Part shown: positions 52,086 through 61,228 of the stretch, piece after piece | Layout of the letters: every line of letters starts with the position of its first letter | Numbering within the stretch: the stretch's first letter is position 1 | Origin: Bog-473 sp963706555 | Lineage (GTDB): Bacteria; Actinomycetota; Acidimicrobiia; Acidimicrobiales; RAAP-2 | Assembly: GCA_963706555.1 (NCBI GenBank) | Contig: OY970164.1 | Span: 2,976,001-3,040,000 of the forward strand | Direction of reading: 5' to 3' | Length of the DNA stretch: 64,000 nt | Made by a program: the position numbers and the translations under genes | The notes under the pieces: model-generated | What the model was told of the DNA's origin: nothing | Databases searched by the model: none | The model's input: only the letters and a program-made list of their open reading frames with translations

Positions 52086-53775
52086 TGTGCTGATCGAGGG
52101 CGCGACCGTTGTTGACGGGACGGGTCAGGACGCCGTAGTCGTACCCGTCGGCATCGAAGCCGGGCGACTGCGGCTGGGCGATGCGCTCGTCGGCTCGTCG
52201 GCTCGTCGGCACATCGATGGAACCGGATTGGTGCTGTGCCCGGGATTCGTCGATGTGCACACACACTTTGACGCCCAGGTCTTCTGGGACCCCTTCCTCA
52301 CGCCGTCGTCGCTCCATGGCGTCACGACGGTGGTCGCCGGTAACTGCGGATTCTCCATAGCCCCGCTGGACGAGGTCGACGCCGACTACATGATGCGTCT
52401 GCTGGCCCGTGTCGAGGGCATTCCCCTCGCTGCACTCCAAGAAGGGGTGCCGTGGAACTGGAGCACTTTTGGCGAATATCTGGGCGCCGTCGCGGCGGCC
52501 AGACCTGCCCTCAACTTCGGTGCGATGGTCGGGCACTCTGCCCTACGCCGCAAGGTGCTCGGCGCGGACAGCGGCACGGAGACCTTGACTGCGACCTCCT
52601 TGGACCGGTTGCGCCAGGCCCTCCGTCAGGCGATGGAAGCGGGTGCCATGGGGTTCTCCTCTTCTTGGGGCGGAGCCCATTTCGACGGCAATGGCGACCC
52701 GGTACCGTCGCGCAATGCAGACGCAGCGGAGCTCATCGGGCTCTGCGAGGAGTTGGCGGCCTTTCCCGGGACCCAGGTCGAGTTCATTCCCACCATGCAT
52801 CCGTTCAGCGAGGCACACATCGACCTGATGACCAACATGTCGGTGGCCGCGCGCTCACCGCTCAACTGGAACGTCCTCATCACCCTCGATGCCGAGGAAT
52901 GCGAGGGGAAGCTGTCCGCGTCCGACCACGCCGCCGCCAATGGCGGTCGAGTGGTCGCGCTGAGTTATCCGGGGCCGATGCAAGCGCGCGTCTCGCTCCT
53001 CAGCTCGGCCTTCGACGCCATTCCGGGCTGGTCGGAGACGATGGCCTTGCCACCGGGGGAGATCATTCGTCAGCTCAACGACCCTGTCGAGCGGGAGCGG
53101 CTGCGAGAGCTTGCAGCGAAGGGCGACAGTGCGACGCTCGGCCTCACCAGATTCGAGAACCTCCGCGTCCTCGACACCTATACCGACGACACCCGGGCCA
53201 TGGAAGGCCGGCTGCTCGGTGATCTGGCTCGCGAGCGCGGGGCCGAGCCGTTCGACGTCCTCTGTGACCTCGCGACGGCCGACATCCGGACCGGCTTCAA
53301 CCGTGCACCGATCGGCGACGACCCCGCCAGCTGGGAGTTGCGCCTCGAAAGTTGGAAGGACCCCCGTGTGATCATGGGGGCTTCGGACGCAGGCGCGCAC
53401 ATCGACATGTTGTCGACCTTCGACTACCCCGTTGCACTCTTGGCCATGGCCAGGGAACGCGCAGCCATGTCGCTACCCGAGATCATCCGCACGCTGACCG
53501 ACGTCCCGGCAACGCTCTACGGGATGAAGGAGATGGGCCGTATCGAGGAGGGCTTTCGGGCTGATGTCGTCCTCTTCGACGCCGATGTAGTGGCTCCGGG
53601 GCGGGTCAGCTGGCAGGACGACCTTCCCGGTGGCGCCGGTCGTCTCTTCAGCGAGCCGGTGGGGGTCGAGCACGTCTTCGTGAACGGGAGCGAGATCGCC
53701 TCAGGAGGAAAGCTCACCGGAGAACGTCCCGGCCGGGTCCTCAAGGCAGGCATCGACACGGGGCCGAATTTCTGA
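52078..53775 (+). CDS. N-acyl-D-amino-acid deacylase family amidohydrolase
   Basis: 565 residues with all family landmarks: N-terminal beta domain (LIEGATVVDGTGQ), metal-binding HTHFDAQVFWDP, GNCGFSIAP, GHSALRRKVLG, the substrate region NMSVAARSPLNWN and GASDAGAHIDML with the catalytic Asp. Of the four paralogues it and the partial gene at the left edge look most alike. Its ATG lies inside the end of the SDR gene, so translation is coupled. A short GTCGGCTC direct repeat (52189-52210) within the codons for LVGSSARR may be a slippage hotspot. Confidence 0.92.
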   Translation: MLDVLIEGATVVDGTGQDAVVVPVGIEAGRLRLGDALVGSSARRHIDGTGLVLCPGFVDVHTHFDAQVFWDPFLTPSSLHGVTTVVAGNCGFSIAPLDEVDADYMMRLLARVEGIPLAALQEGVPWNWSTFGEYLGAVAAARPALNFGAMVGHSALRRKVLGADSGTETLTATSLDRLRQALRQAMEAGAMGFSSSWGGAHFDGNGDPVPSRNADAAELIGLCEELAAFPGTQVEFIPTMHPFSEAHIDLMTNMSVAARSPLNWNVLITLDAEECEGKLSASDHAAANGGRVVALSYPGPMQARVSLLSSAFDAIPGWSETMALPPGEIIRQLNDPVERERLRELAAKGDSATLGLTRFENLRVLDTYTDDTRAMEGRLLGDLARERGAEPFDVLCDLATADIRTGFNRAPIGDDPASWELRLESWKDPRVIMGASDAGAHIDMLSTFDYPVALLAMARERAAMSLPEIIRTLTDVPATLYGMKEMGRIEEGFRADVVLFDADVVAPGRVSWQDDLPGGAGRLFSEPVGVEHVFVNGSEIASGGKLTGERPGRVLKAGIDTGPNF

Positions 53776-53798
53776 ACCCGGGCTCCTCGGTGGCCGTC

Positions 53799-54311
53799 CT
53801 ACCTGATGTTGATCCTGCCCGCGACGTGGTTCGTCGTGTCAGCAGGCAGCGAAATGGTCCCTGAGACTGCTTTTCCGCCGAGCGTGCCCCGGAGAGTCAA
53901 AGACCCGCTTCCCGTCGCCGAATCGGGGAAGGCAATCTCGACCGCTCCCTTGAGTTTGGCGCTGCCGATGTTTCCATTCGCGCGAAATGCCAGCGCAGTC
54001 GGCTTGGCGCTCGCCAGTGAGAGCGTCAGGTGCAGATTCGTCTTGCCCTCGAGTTTCCCCGAGACGTCAAAGGTGCCGACGTCGGGATCAGGTTGCACGG
54101 ACGAACCCTCGATCGACAGATTCCCGATCGTTCCCAGGAATGCGGCACCGTTTTTTCGCGCCACCCAGGTGAGGGTGATCTTGTCGCTTCCCTTGTGGAG
54201 GGTGGCTTGCCCCGTCGTACCAGCGGCCGGGTCTGCCGTGAGAGCCGTGAGTCCTGCGCCGAGGGTCAGTGAAGCAGCGAGGAACAACGCCGACGACTTG
54301 ATCCAACGCAT
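53799..54311 (-). CDS. Secreted beta-rich hypothetical protein
   Basis: 170 residues: a signal peptide (RWIKSSALFLAASLTLGAGL, likely cut after TADPAAG) followed by about 140 residues of alternating strands rich in Gly, Ser, Thr and Lys (LTLSLASAKPTALAF; GSLTLRGTLGGKAVSGTISL). No cysteines, no lipobox and no known domain that I recognise. ATG 54311 is supported by AAAGGAG. It converges on the amidohydrolase ending at 53775. Function unknown; an exported binding or scaffold protein is possible. Confidence 0.7.
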   Translation of the reverse strand: MRWIKSSALFLAASLTLGAGLTALTADPAAGTTGQATLHKGSDKITLTWVARKNGAAFLGTIGNLSIEGSSVQPDPDVGTFDVSGKLEGKTNLHLTLSLASAKPTALAFRANGNIGSAKLKGAVEIAFPDSATGSGSLTLRGTLGGKAVSGTISLPADTTNHVAGRINIR

Positions 54312-54454
54312 TCGATCTCCTTTTGACCGCTTCCAGTGGCGTCGTGAGGCGTCGGGCCGTGCCACAACGACCGATCCGGCCCAATAGTGGTGGACGCGCC
54401 ACATGCCGTCGGCTACGCACTCTCAACACTGGCCCAACTGGCCAGTGGGATTGC

Positions 54455-54486
54455 CCGCTCACCCGCTCACTCGCTCACCCGGTCAC
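54455..54486. repeat. 8-bp tandem repeat, four units
   Basis: CCGCTCAC, CCGCTCAC, TCGCTCAC, CCGGTCAC in a row, reaching into the last codons of the MoxR/VWA gene on the minus strand (stop at 54483-54485). Similar short repeats sit at other gene ends in the window. Confidence 0.75.
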
Positions 54487-56426
54487 TCGTCGAAGATCGC
54501 GTCCAATGCCGGGGCGACGTCCCGATGGGTCCGGACGGGGGAGAAACGGCCACGGCCGGCCTGTGCCAATTCGCGCGCCAACAGGGCGTCGTGTTCGCCG
54601 CTCACGTCGAGGAGGATGTCGAGCCGAGCCAGACCGGCGGCCAGCGGGACCGGGTCGACGCCCGCATTGTGGACGCAGTCCGAGAGGAGGATGGCCCGTG
54701 TCTGCGTCGTGCGCGCGCCGGCCAGTTCCTTCGCTGCGATCTCGAGAGGGAAGCCGACGTTGGTCAGGCCGCGGGCCGGGAGGCGAAGCAGTGTCTCCAT
54801 CAGCGCCGCCGGCTCAATCCGTTCCCCGAGCGAGAGCAGCAATGCCGCGTCGGACCAGAAGGCGACGACCGCCAGTTGATCGTCCTCCATCTCCGCGGCC
54901 AGGGCACCGACCGTGGCGGCAGCCGTCCGTACCCGTTCGCCGCGCATCGAACCCGAGATATCGACCAGGAGGGCGACAGCACGAGGGTGGAGGAGGCGCG
55001 TCCGCACCACCACGTCCTCCGGTGCGATGTCCGGGGTCTCGAGGAGAGCGTCCATCGTTGCGTCCAGATCGATCTCGTCCGAACCACCGTCGAACGGCGC
55101 GCTCTGGAGCACACCGCGCCCACCCGTGCGGGGTCGGCGGTCGCGGCGGCGGACGAGGGCCAGGCGGGAGGCGATCTCATGGGCACGTCGAGCGACCTCG
55201 GTGTCGGCCGGGGCCTCGTCCAACGGCTGCAGTTCGCCCTCGTCGTCACTCTGGCTCGGCATCGTCCGTTCGTCCCGCGCCGCTGCGGGCTGCGGGAGCG
55301 GCCCGGCACTGCGCAGGGCGACACCTCCGTCCTGACCGTTGGGGGTCGGGACGAAGAGCTGAGGCTGCTCGTCGAGCGACTTCGGCTTGCGCCGGAAGGG
55401 GGCGTTCGGATCGCCGGGCTTCTTGCGCTGAAGGGGCGAATCGGCCACCACAGCGTTCTCTCCACCGGCGGCCGCCGCCAGGCTGAGGAAATAGGACTCC
55501 CAGATGTCGTGGAGCATCTGTTCGGGGGTCATGACCGCCGTCGGGTCGAGCTGTACCCGTCCCGAGAGCGCCACCGTGATTGCGTCGAGCACCAGTGCCC
55601 TGTATGCCTCGCCGGGGCGCCGGACGGTGCCGGGGAGGTCCACGATGACCTGCCGGGTGCGACCAAGTTCGCGGGCCACCAGCACCGTGTCGATGGCACC
55701 GCGCACGCTGCTGCCATGGCGGACGTCGGGATGGTCCCGTGTGGCTCGCACCAGGGCCACGGCATCGCGCACCAGGCGGTCATCGCGCTGGAGCAGGTTC
55801 TCGTCGCCGCTCGCCCGCTGCTCGACGATCTCGCGCTCGAGGGCTTCGTCCTGGTACCCCACGGCCAGCCGGCAGAGACGGTCGTAGATGCTCATGGAGA
55901 TACGCATCGTCCCCACGTTGTCGAAGGGGTTCATCGATGCGATGAGCCTGAACGTGGGCTTTGCGGTGATCGTGCCGATCCGCGGGATGGTCAGCCGCCG
56001 GTCACCGATGGCCGAGAGCAGTGTGTTGAGCGTGTCCTGTGGGCTCCGATTGAGCTCCTCGATGTAGAGGAATCCGCCCAGCCGCATGGCCTCGACCAGA
56101 GGCCCGTCGACGAAATTCTCCGCCAGGTACCCTTCGCGCAGGACGCGGTCGGGTGCATGGTGGCCCACCAGTTTTCCGGTCGTCAGGTCGGCGTTGCCCT
56201 CGACGAACATGAGGGGGACTCCCCAGTCGGCGGTGATGGCGCGCAGCATGGTGGTCTTGCTGGTGCCGGGTGGCCCCTCGAGGAGCACGTCGCGTCCGGC
56301 GGTCACGGCGGCCCGCAGGAGCTCGAGCTCGCGGGTGCGCCCCACCACCCCGGGCGTGATGACGTGCGTGGGCTCGGGGCTGTTGTCGATCGTCACGGGC
56401 GGGCTATTTGATGATGGAGCCGGCAT
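54483..56426 (-). CDS. MoxR-type AAA+ ATPase fused to a VWA domain
   Basis: 647 residues joining two usually separate partners. Residues about 20-300 form a MoxR-like AAA+ domain (Walker A GPPGTSKT at 51-58, Walker B FLYIEELNR, sensor ASMNPFDNVG). A variable Pro/Gln/Asp-rich linker of about 120 residues follows. The C-terminal VWA domain (about 480-640) has the MIDAS motif DISGSM and SDCVHNAG. MoxR-VWA pairs act as chaperones that insert metals or cofactors or remodel complexes. It overlaps the SDR stop by 23 nt if it begins at ATG 56426; GTG 56396 would avoid that. Last gene of the hyuAB operon. Confidence 0.88.
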   Translation of the reverse strand: MPAPSSNSPPVTIDNSPEPTHVITPGVVGRTRELELLRAAVTAGRDVLLEGPPGTSKTTMLRAITADWGVPLMFVEGNADLTTGKLVGHHAPDRVLREGYLAENFVDGPLVEAMRLGGFLYIEELNRSPQDTLNTLLSAIGDRRLTIPRIGTITAKPTFRLIASMNPFDNVGTMRISMSIYDRLCRLAVGYQDEALEREIVEQRASGDENLLQRDDRLVRDAVALVRATRDHPDVRHGSSVRGAIDTVLVARELGRTRQVIVDLPGTVRRPGEAYRALVLDAITVALSGRVQLDPTAVMTPEQMLHDIWESYFLSLAAAAGGENAVVADSPLQRKKPGDPNAPFRRKPKSLDEQPQLFVPTPNGQDGGVALRSAGPLPQPAAARDERTMPSQSDDEGELQPLDEAPADTEVARRAHEIASRLALVRRRDRRPRTGGRGVLQSAPFDGGSDEIDLDATMDALLETPDIAPEDVVVRTRLLHPRAVALLVDISGSMRGERVRTAAATVGALAAEMEDDQLAVVAFWSDAALLLSLGERIEPAALMETLLRLPARGLTNVGFPLEIAAKELAGARTTQTRAILLSDCVHNAGVDPVPLAAGLARLDILLDVSGEHDALLARELAQAGRGRFSPVRTHRDVAPALDAIFDE

Positions 56427-57234
56427 CGACGGGGAGGGCGACGCCGGTGATGTAGCGCGCCTCGTCGGAGGCCAGGAACAGAACGGCGTTCGAGATGTCC
56501 CGGGGCTCGACCCATGGGATCGGCAGCGCGTTCAGGCTCTCGAAGACCGGGGCGGAAAGCGCTCGGGTCGGACGCTCGACGCCGGGCATGAGGAGGGAAT
56601 ACATGTCCGCATTATGGATCATGTCAGTGTCGACGCTGGTCGGGTGGATGCTGTTGACGCGGATCATGTCCGGCGCCAGCTCGAGCGCGAGCGTGCGCAT
56701 AAGGCCCACGACACCGTGTTTCGCCGCCCCGTAGTGCCCCAGGTTGGCAATCGCCCGGATGCCCACGGTCGAACTGGTCAAGATCAGCGAACCACCGCGG
56801 CCACCAGCCACGATGTGGGGGATTGCTGCTTTGCAGGTATGCCAGACGCCGGTCAGGTTCACGTCGATCACGTCCTGCCACGTCCGCTCGCTCATTGTGC
56901 CGAGCGTCCCGTGAGAGGCGATGCCGGCGTTCGCACAGACGATGTCCAGCCGACCGAACGCGGCCATCCCCTCTGTCAGGACCCGATCGAGCGAGGCCGG
57001 GTCGCGGACGTCGGCGCTCGCCGCCACAATGCGCCGGTCCAGCGCTTCGACTAAGGCCACGGTCTCTTCGAGGTCCTCGGGCCGCGCCATGGGGAAGGGC
57101 ACTGACTCCATCTGCGCGCAAATGTCGACGGCGATGATGTCGGCCCCCTCTTCAGCCAGACGGAGAGCGTGGCTCCTGCCCTGGCCGCGCGCTGCTCCGG
57201 TGATGAATGCGGTCCTGCCCTCAACGCGCCCCAT
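56404..57234 (-). CDS. Mycofactocin-coupled SDR-family oxidoreductase
   Basis: 276 residues. GRVEGRTAFITGAARGQGRS followed by IIAVDICAQ is characteristic of the TIGR03971 subfamily, which holds NAD non-exchangeably and regenerates it through mycofactocin. The family-specific insertion after strand 2 is present (MESVPFPMARPEDLEETVAL). Catalytic Ser in TSSTVG and YGAAK. Oxidation of an alcohol with mycofactocin as electron acceptor is expected, so the host should encode mycofactocin biosynthesis elsewhere. 28 nt separate it from the upstream aminoacylase stop. Confidence 0.92.
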   Translation of the reverse strand: MGRVEGRTAFITGAARGQGRSHALRLAEEGADIIAVDICAQMESVPFPMARPEDLEETVALVEALDRRIVAASADVRDPASLDRVLTEGMAAFGRLDIVCANAGIASHGTLGTMSERTWQDVIDVNLTGVWHTCKAAIPHIVAGGRGGSLILTSSTVGIRAIANLGHYGAAKHGVVGLMRTLALELAPDMIRVNSIHPTSVDTDMIHNADMYSLLMPGVERPTRALSAPVFESLNALPIPWVEPRDISNAVLFLASDEARYITGVALPVDAGSIIK

Positions 57235-57261
57235 TGTTCCTCTCGTCTGCTCGATCGTGGG

Positions 57262-59016
57262 TCAGTTCTCGACCGCACGGTGGCTGGGGCCGCCGGACGC
57301 GGAGTCGGTGCCGGCGCGGAGGACGTGACCCGATCGCCGCCCGGTGAATTGGCTGGCATGCACGATCTCTTCACCGGCAACGATCACAGACTCGATGCCC
57401 ACGCCGTGGCTGAGAAGGCGGGTGGCGCCACCGGGGAGGTCCCGGGCCAGGTGGACGTCGGATGAGGCGATCCGGTCCGGATCGAAGACGGTGAGGTCGG
57501 CGTGGAAGCCCTCTTGGATCCGCCCCCGATCGACCAGGCCGTACAGGCGGGCCGGGACCTCGGTGAATTCGTGGACCAGCTCTTCGACGGTGAACACCGG
57601 GTCGGTCCGCACGAGTTCTTCGAACGAGGCCGTGCTGTACTCCACATTGATCACACCGCGGACGTGCGCGCCGCCGTCCGAGGCCCCGAGCACCACTCTC
57701 GGGTCTCGGAGGACACTGGCGCGCTTCGCCCGCTGCTCGGCCGTGGCCGTGGGGACCAGGTGGCGGACGAAGCCCACGTCCAGCTCGCTGGCCACGGCCA
57801 GGTCGAGCATGACGTCGAGCACCGATTGGCCCTGTTCCGCCGCCAGGTCGGCCACCGGTCGGCCCACCACCGATTGCAGCGCGGGCGCGCTCGAGTCACT
57901 GACGATGTGCTCGTTGAGGCTGGCCGAGAACATTGCGGTCGCCCCGATCGGCGCGTGCTCCAGGCTCTCGTGAAGGCGCCGGCGCACATCGGGGTCGGTC
58001 AGCGCCGCCACGCGGGCTGCCGGGGCGAGTTCGAACAGGCCCTCGAATTCCGGCAGGGAGCGAAAGCCGACGTCGCTCTCCAGAAAATCGGTGCGGACCC
58101 GAAAATTGTGGGGGATCATCATCGGGACGACCACCGCGCCGGCCGCCGCCGCGACATCTGCGGAGGCGAGCTGACGCTCGTGGATGTCCGGTACTGCCGG
58201 GTAATCGAGAAGGACCGTGTTCCAGTTGAGGGGCCGGCCGGCCGCGGCCGCCATGTTCGTCATGAGGTCGTACTCTTCGGCGATGAACCCATAGGCGGCC
58301 GAGGCGGGGATGAACTCCACGCTCGTCCCGGGGAAATCGCTGCAGACCCCGGCCAACGCAATGAGCTCCTCGTGCGCCGCGAAAGTCGGGGGCGTCGGCA
58401 CACCGGAGCCATCGCGATGGGTCGCCGCGGTAGCGCTTGAGAATCCCATGGCTCCGGCCGAGAGGGCGTCGGCCAAGCCGGCGCGCATGCGCGCCAGTTC
58501 GGCGGCGCTGGCAGCCCGTTCGGAGGCGGCCGCACCCATGATCGAGCGTCGGAGGGCGGAGTGGCCGGCGAGGAACCCGATATTCGCGGCCGGTGCGCAG
58601 CGCTCGACCGCAGTCAGGTAGTCGGCGAAGGTCTCCCACGAGAATTCCAGCCCGGCCTCGAGCGCCTCCAACGGGATGGCCTCGACCCGCGAGAGCAGAC
58701 CGACGAGGAATTCGGCCGTGGAGGCGTCAACGGGGGCCAGCGAAATCCCGCAGTTGCCCGCGATCACGGTGGTGACACCGTGGAGCGGCGAGGGGGAGAG
58801 GGTCGGGTCCCACAGGACCTGCGCGTCGTAGTGCGTATGGACATCGATGAAGCCGGGACACACGAGCAAACCCGTGGCGTCGATCGTGCTGCGGGCGGCA
58901 CCCGTCGTCGCTCCGATCGACACGATCCGCCCGGCGGTGACCGCGACGTCAGCGGTGTAGCCCGGCCGTCCTGTGCCGTCGACGACCGTCCCACCCTTGA
59001 CGAGCAGGTCGTACAG
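57262..59016 (-). CDS. N-acyl-D-amino-acid deacylase family amidohydrolase; start codon abnormal
   Basis: About 584 residues. Landmarks: HTHYDAQVLWDP, GNCGISLAP, GHSALRRSIMG, NMAAAAGRPLNWN, GASDGGAHVRG. The family's first beta-strands (YDLLVKGGTVVDGTG, ending TAGRIVSIG) are encoded upstream of the first ATG/GTG in frame (GTG 58923). The only possible canonical-length start is CTG at 59016, or ATG 59053 if one base near 59020 is extra; that ATG overlaps the hyuB stop as TGATG. I annotate from the CTG. It is the third gene of the hyuAB operon. Confidence 0.85.
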   Translation of the reverse strand: MYDLLVKGGTVVDGTGRPGYTADVAVTAGRIVSIGATTGAARSTIDATGLLVCPGFIDVHTHYDAQVLWDPTLSPSPLHGVTTVIAGNCGISLAPVDASTAEFLVGLLSRVEAIPLEALEAGLEFSWETFADYLTAVERCAPAANIGFLAGHSALRRSIMGAAASERAASAAELARMRAGLADALSAGAMGFSSATAATHRDGSGVPTPPTFAAHEELIALAGVCSDFPGTSVEFIPASAAYGFIAEEYDLMTNMAAAAGRPLNWNTVLLDYPAVPDIHERQLASADVAAAAGAVVVPMMIPHNFRVRTDFLESDVGFRSLPEFEGLFELAPAARVAALTDPDVRRRLHESLEHAPIGATAMFSASLNEHIVSDSSAPALQSVVGRPVADLAAEQGQSVLDVMLDLAVASELDVGFVRHLVPTATAEQRAKRASVLRDPRVVLGASDGGAHVRGVINVEYSTASFEELVRTDPVFTVEELVHEFTEVPARLYGLVDRGRIQEGFHADLTVFDPDRIASSDVHLARDLPGGATRLLSHGVGIESVIVAGEEIVHASQFTGRRSGHVLRAGTDSASGGPSHRAVEN

Positions 59017-59052
59017 GTCAGTCCCCGCTCTGGATACTGCCGTGGAACGGCA

Positions 59053-61203
59053 TCAGGCTGCGCCGGTCCAGCGGCGAGGATTGACTGCAAAGGATCGAGG
59101 ACCATCGGCCAGGGCCACTTCGACGTGCAGGGCCCGGCCCGTGAGCGGGTCCAGGTAGGTGCGGAAGACCACATCGGGACCGCCGTCGGGCCACCGGCGC
59201 TCCTCGAGGACCGGGCACCCGTCGGTCCAGTGGTGGGGCGATTCGGCCAGTACCTGGCCGCTCTCCTCGGCGTAGGCGAGGTTGCCACGCTGGGCCACTC
59301 CGGGATAGAGGGGGAAGGACGGCTCGTCGGACGCCGGGGCCTGGCGGTCTCCCTGCGGGCGCAGCGCCGGCTTCGCCTGGTCCAGGCGCTCCCGCCGTGC
59401 GCCGTGGCGCCGCGCTGCTGTGGCGGCGACATCGACCTCTCCGTCGGAGGTGAGGACCGTCCCGTAAATGCTCGCGGCGTCGTCGGCGGAGAAGCGGCCG
59501 GCAGCCACATCGACCGCGACTGACGCGGGGTCGCGGTCCAGTGCGTCGCCGAAACCCCCACCCGAGGACAATCGCATCTGGAACGAGTCGCCTTCGAACA
59601 AGGGCGTCCCGGCGCTGTTGGGGTCGAGTTCGTCGACGGTGCCGTCGCTGCGGTGCACCAGGAACTCGTTGCAGGCACCCGGTGACCCGCCGGCCATGCC
59701 CTGGAGGGGCAGCCAACGGCGCATCCCGAACATCGTCCCGTTGATCTGATCGACACCGTGTGGCCGCAGGCTGAGCTGCGTCCCGCCTCCAGCCCGGTGC
59801 ACTCCCGCGCCGCCGGCGCCCGGCCTGGCCCGGCGCTCGGTGAAGAGAAGCGGATACCACGATTCGAGGATCTCGATGTCGGCGATGGAGCCCTCCGCGT
59901 CAATGCCGACCGGATTGCGCCCGAGGTCCATCCCGTCCCGTTCGCGACCGGCCGAGCCTCCGACCCAGTTGCCGTCGAAGGCGAGGAAGGCGTCGGTCGA
60001 GCCGTCGGGCAGCTGCCAGGACCAAAGGTTGTTGCCGAGCGCCGACTCGAAGCCGGCACCGGCCAGGTAGCGCCGGGCCGGTGATTCCGGCGATGCCCCG
60101 AGAGCCAGGTTGAACGCCTGCATGGCGACGTCGGCGGCGTTCAGCCCGACATGCATGTGCGCAGCCGCAATGGGTGCGGGCGGGTTGGCGTTGACGACCG
60201 TCCCCTCGGGGCATCGCAGTTCGACCGGGGCGAAGATGCCCTCGTTGAACGGCAGGTCGCGGGCAATGCGATGGGCCAGCATGACCAGGAACTCGGCCGC
60301 AATGATGTACGGCTTCGAGTTGAAGTAGTGGTCCGTCTGGGGCGAGGCACCCTCGAAGTCGAGGATCATGTGGTCGCCCTCGACGATCAAGGTGCAGGGA
60401 ATCTCGTAGAACTCGTCGCCGTACTCGGTCCACGAGGTGGACTTGTAGACGCCGTCCTCGAGGGCGAGGATCCGCCGTCGCATCTCGGCTTCGGTCAATT
60501 CGCGGATGGCGCGCAGGCTGTCGGTGAAGCGGTCGCGGCCGATGCTGTCGATCAGGCCCACCACTTGCTCCTGGGCGGAGTGGCAGCCGGCGACGAGCCC
60601 CCGCAGGTCCATCTCGACGATGTCGGACATGCGGATGTTGTTGATCAGGATGTCCCAGACATCGGACATCTCCTCGCCCTTACGGAACAAGCGGACCGCC
60701 GGGCACCGGATCCCCTCCTGGTAGCACTCGGTGGCCTGCGGCGCGAAGGAGCCGACGACCATGCCACCCATGTCCATCATGTGCGCCGACAGCCCGACCC
60801 ATCCGACCAGATCGCCCTCGTGGAAGATCGGCTGTTGGATCATGACGTCCTGGGGGTGCAGCCCCCCGCCGTGGTGCGGGTCGTTGGCGAAGAACACATC
60901 GCCGGGGGCCACGGTGTCGCCGAAGCGGGCGATCGTCGCCTTTACCGAGTACGAGGCCGCCCCGAAATGGAACAGGACCATCCCGGCCCCCACGATCAAA
61001 TCGCCCTGCGGATCCATGATGGTCACGGAGAAGTCCTTGGACTCGGTGATGGTGGGCGAGATCGCCGTGTGGTCGACGGCCAGGGCGGCCTGTTCCCCGA
61101 TCGCCTCGAGCCGGCTGCGGACGACTTCCAGGTCGATCGGGTCGGTCGCCGGGCGACCGTTGCCATGTGCGGCGGTGGTCGGTGCGTCAGCCGTTGTGGT
61201 CAT
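59053..61203 (-). CDS. hyuB: Hydantoinase B/oxoprolinase family protein
   Basis: 716-residue beta subunit of the ATP-dependent hydantoinase/5-oxoprolinase/acetone carboxylase superfamily. Family segments: DLEVVRSRLEAIGEQAALAV start, SKDFSVTIMDPQGDL, the FFANDPHHGGGLHPQDV metal-site region (HHGGGLH), ISAHMMDMGG-type LSAHMMDMGG and RLSSGGGFGDALDRDP near the end. Works with HyuA to open cyclic amides at the cost of ATP. 25 nt downstream of hyuA and likely co-translated with the following aminoacylase, whose natural start would overlap its stop. Confidence 0.92.
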   Translation of the reverse strand: MTTTADAPTTAAHGNGRPATDPIDLEVVRSRLEAIGEQAALAVDHTAISPTITESKDFSVTIMDPQGDLIVGAGMVLFHFGAASYSVKATIARFGDTVAPGDVFFANDPHHGGGLHPQDVMIQQPIFHEGDLVGWVGLSAHMMDMGGMVVGSFAPQATECYQEGIRCPAVRLFRKGEEMSDVWDILINNIRMSDIVEMDLRGLVAGCHSAQEQVVGLIDSIGRDRFTDSLRAIRELTEAEMRRRILALEDGVYKSTSWTEYGDEFYEIPCTLIVEGDHMILDFEGASPQTDHYFNSKPYIIAAEFLVMLAHRIARDLPFNEGIFAPVELRCPEGTVVNANPPAPIAAAHMHVGLNAADVAMQAFNLALGASPESPARRYLAGAGFESALGNNLWSWQLPDGSTDAFLAFDGNWVGGSAGRERDGMDLGRNPVGIDAEGSIADIEILESWYPLLFTERRARPGAGGAGVHRAGGGTQLSLRPHGVDQINGTMFGMRRWLPLQGMAGGSPGACNEFLVHRSDGTVDELDPNSAGTPLFEGDSFQMRLSSGGGFGDALDRDPASVAVDVAAGRFSADDAASIYGTVLTSDGEVDVAATAARRHGARRERLDQAKPALRPQGDRQAPASDEPSFPLYPGVAQRGNLAYAEESGQVLAESPHHWTDGCPVLEERRWPDGGPDVVFRTYLDPLTGRALHVEVALADGPRSFAVNPRRWTGAA

Positions 61204-61228
61204 CGTGAGACCTCCGTGGTCGTGGTTC

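Noticed and set aside
57262..61203. HyuB and the D-aminoacylase as one read-through or selenocysteine protein across the TGA at 59053-59055
   Set aside because: Both lie in the same frame, but the family N-terminus of the aminoacylase begins after the TGA, there is no sign of a selenocysteine element, and a start problem or one-base indel explains the case more simply.
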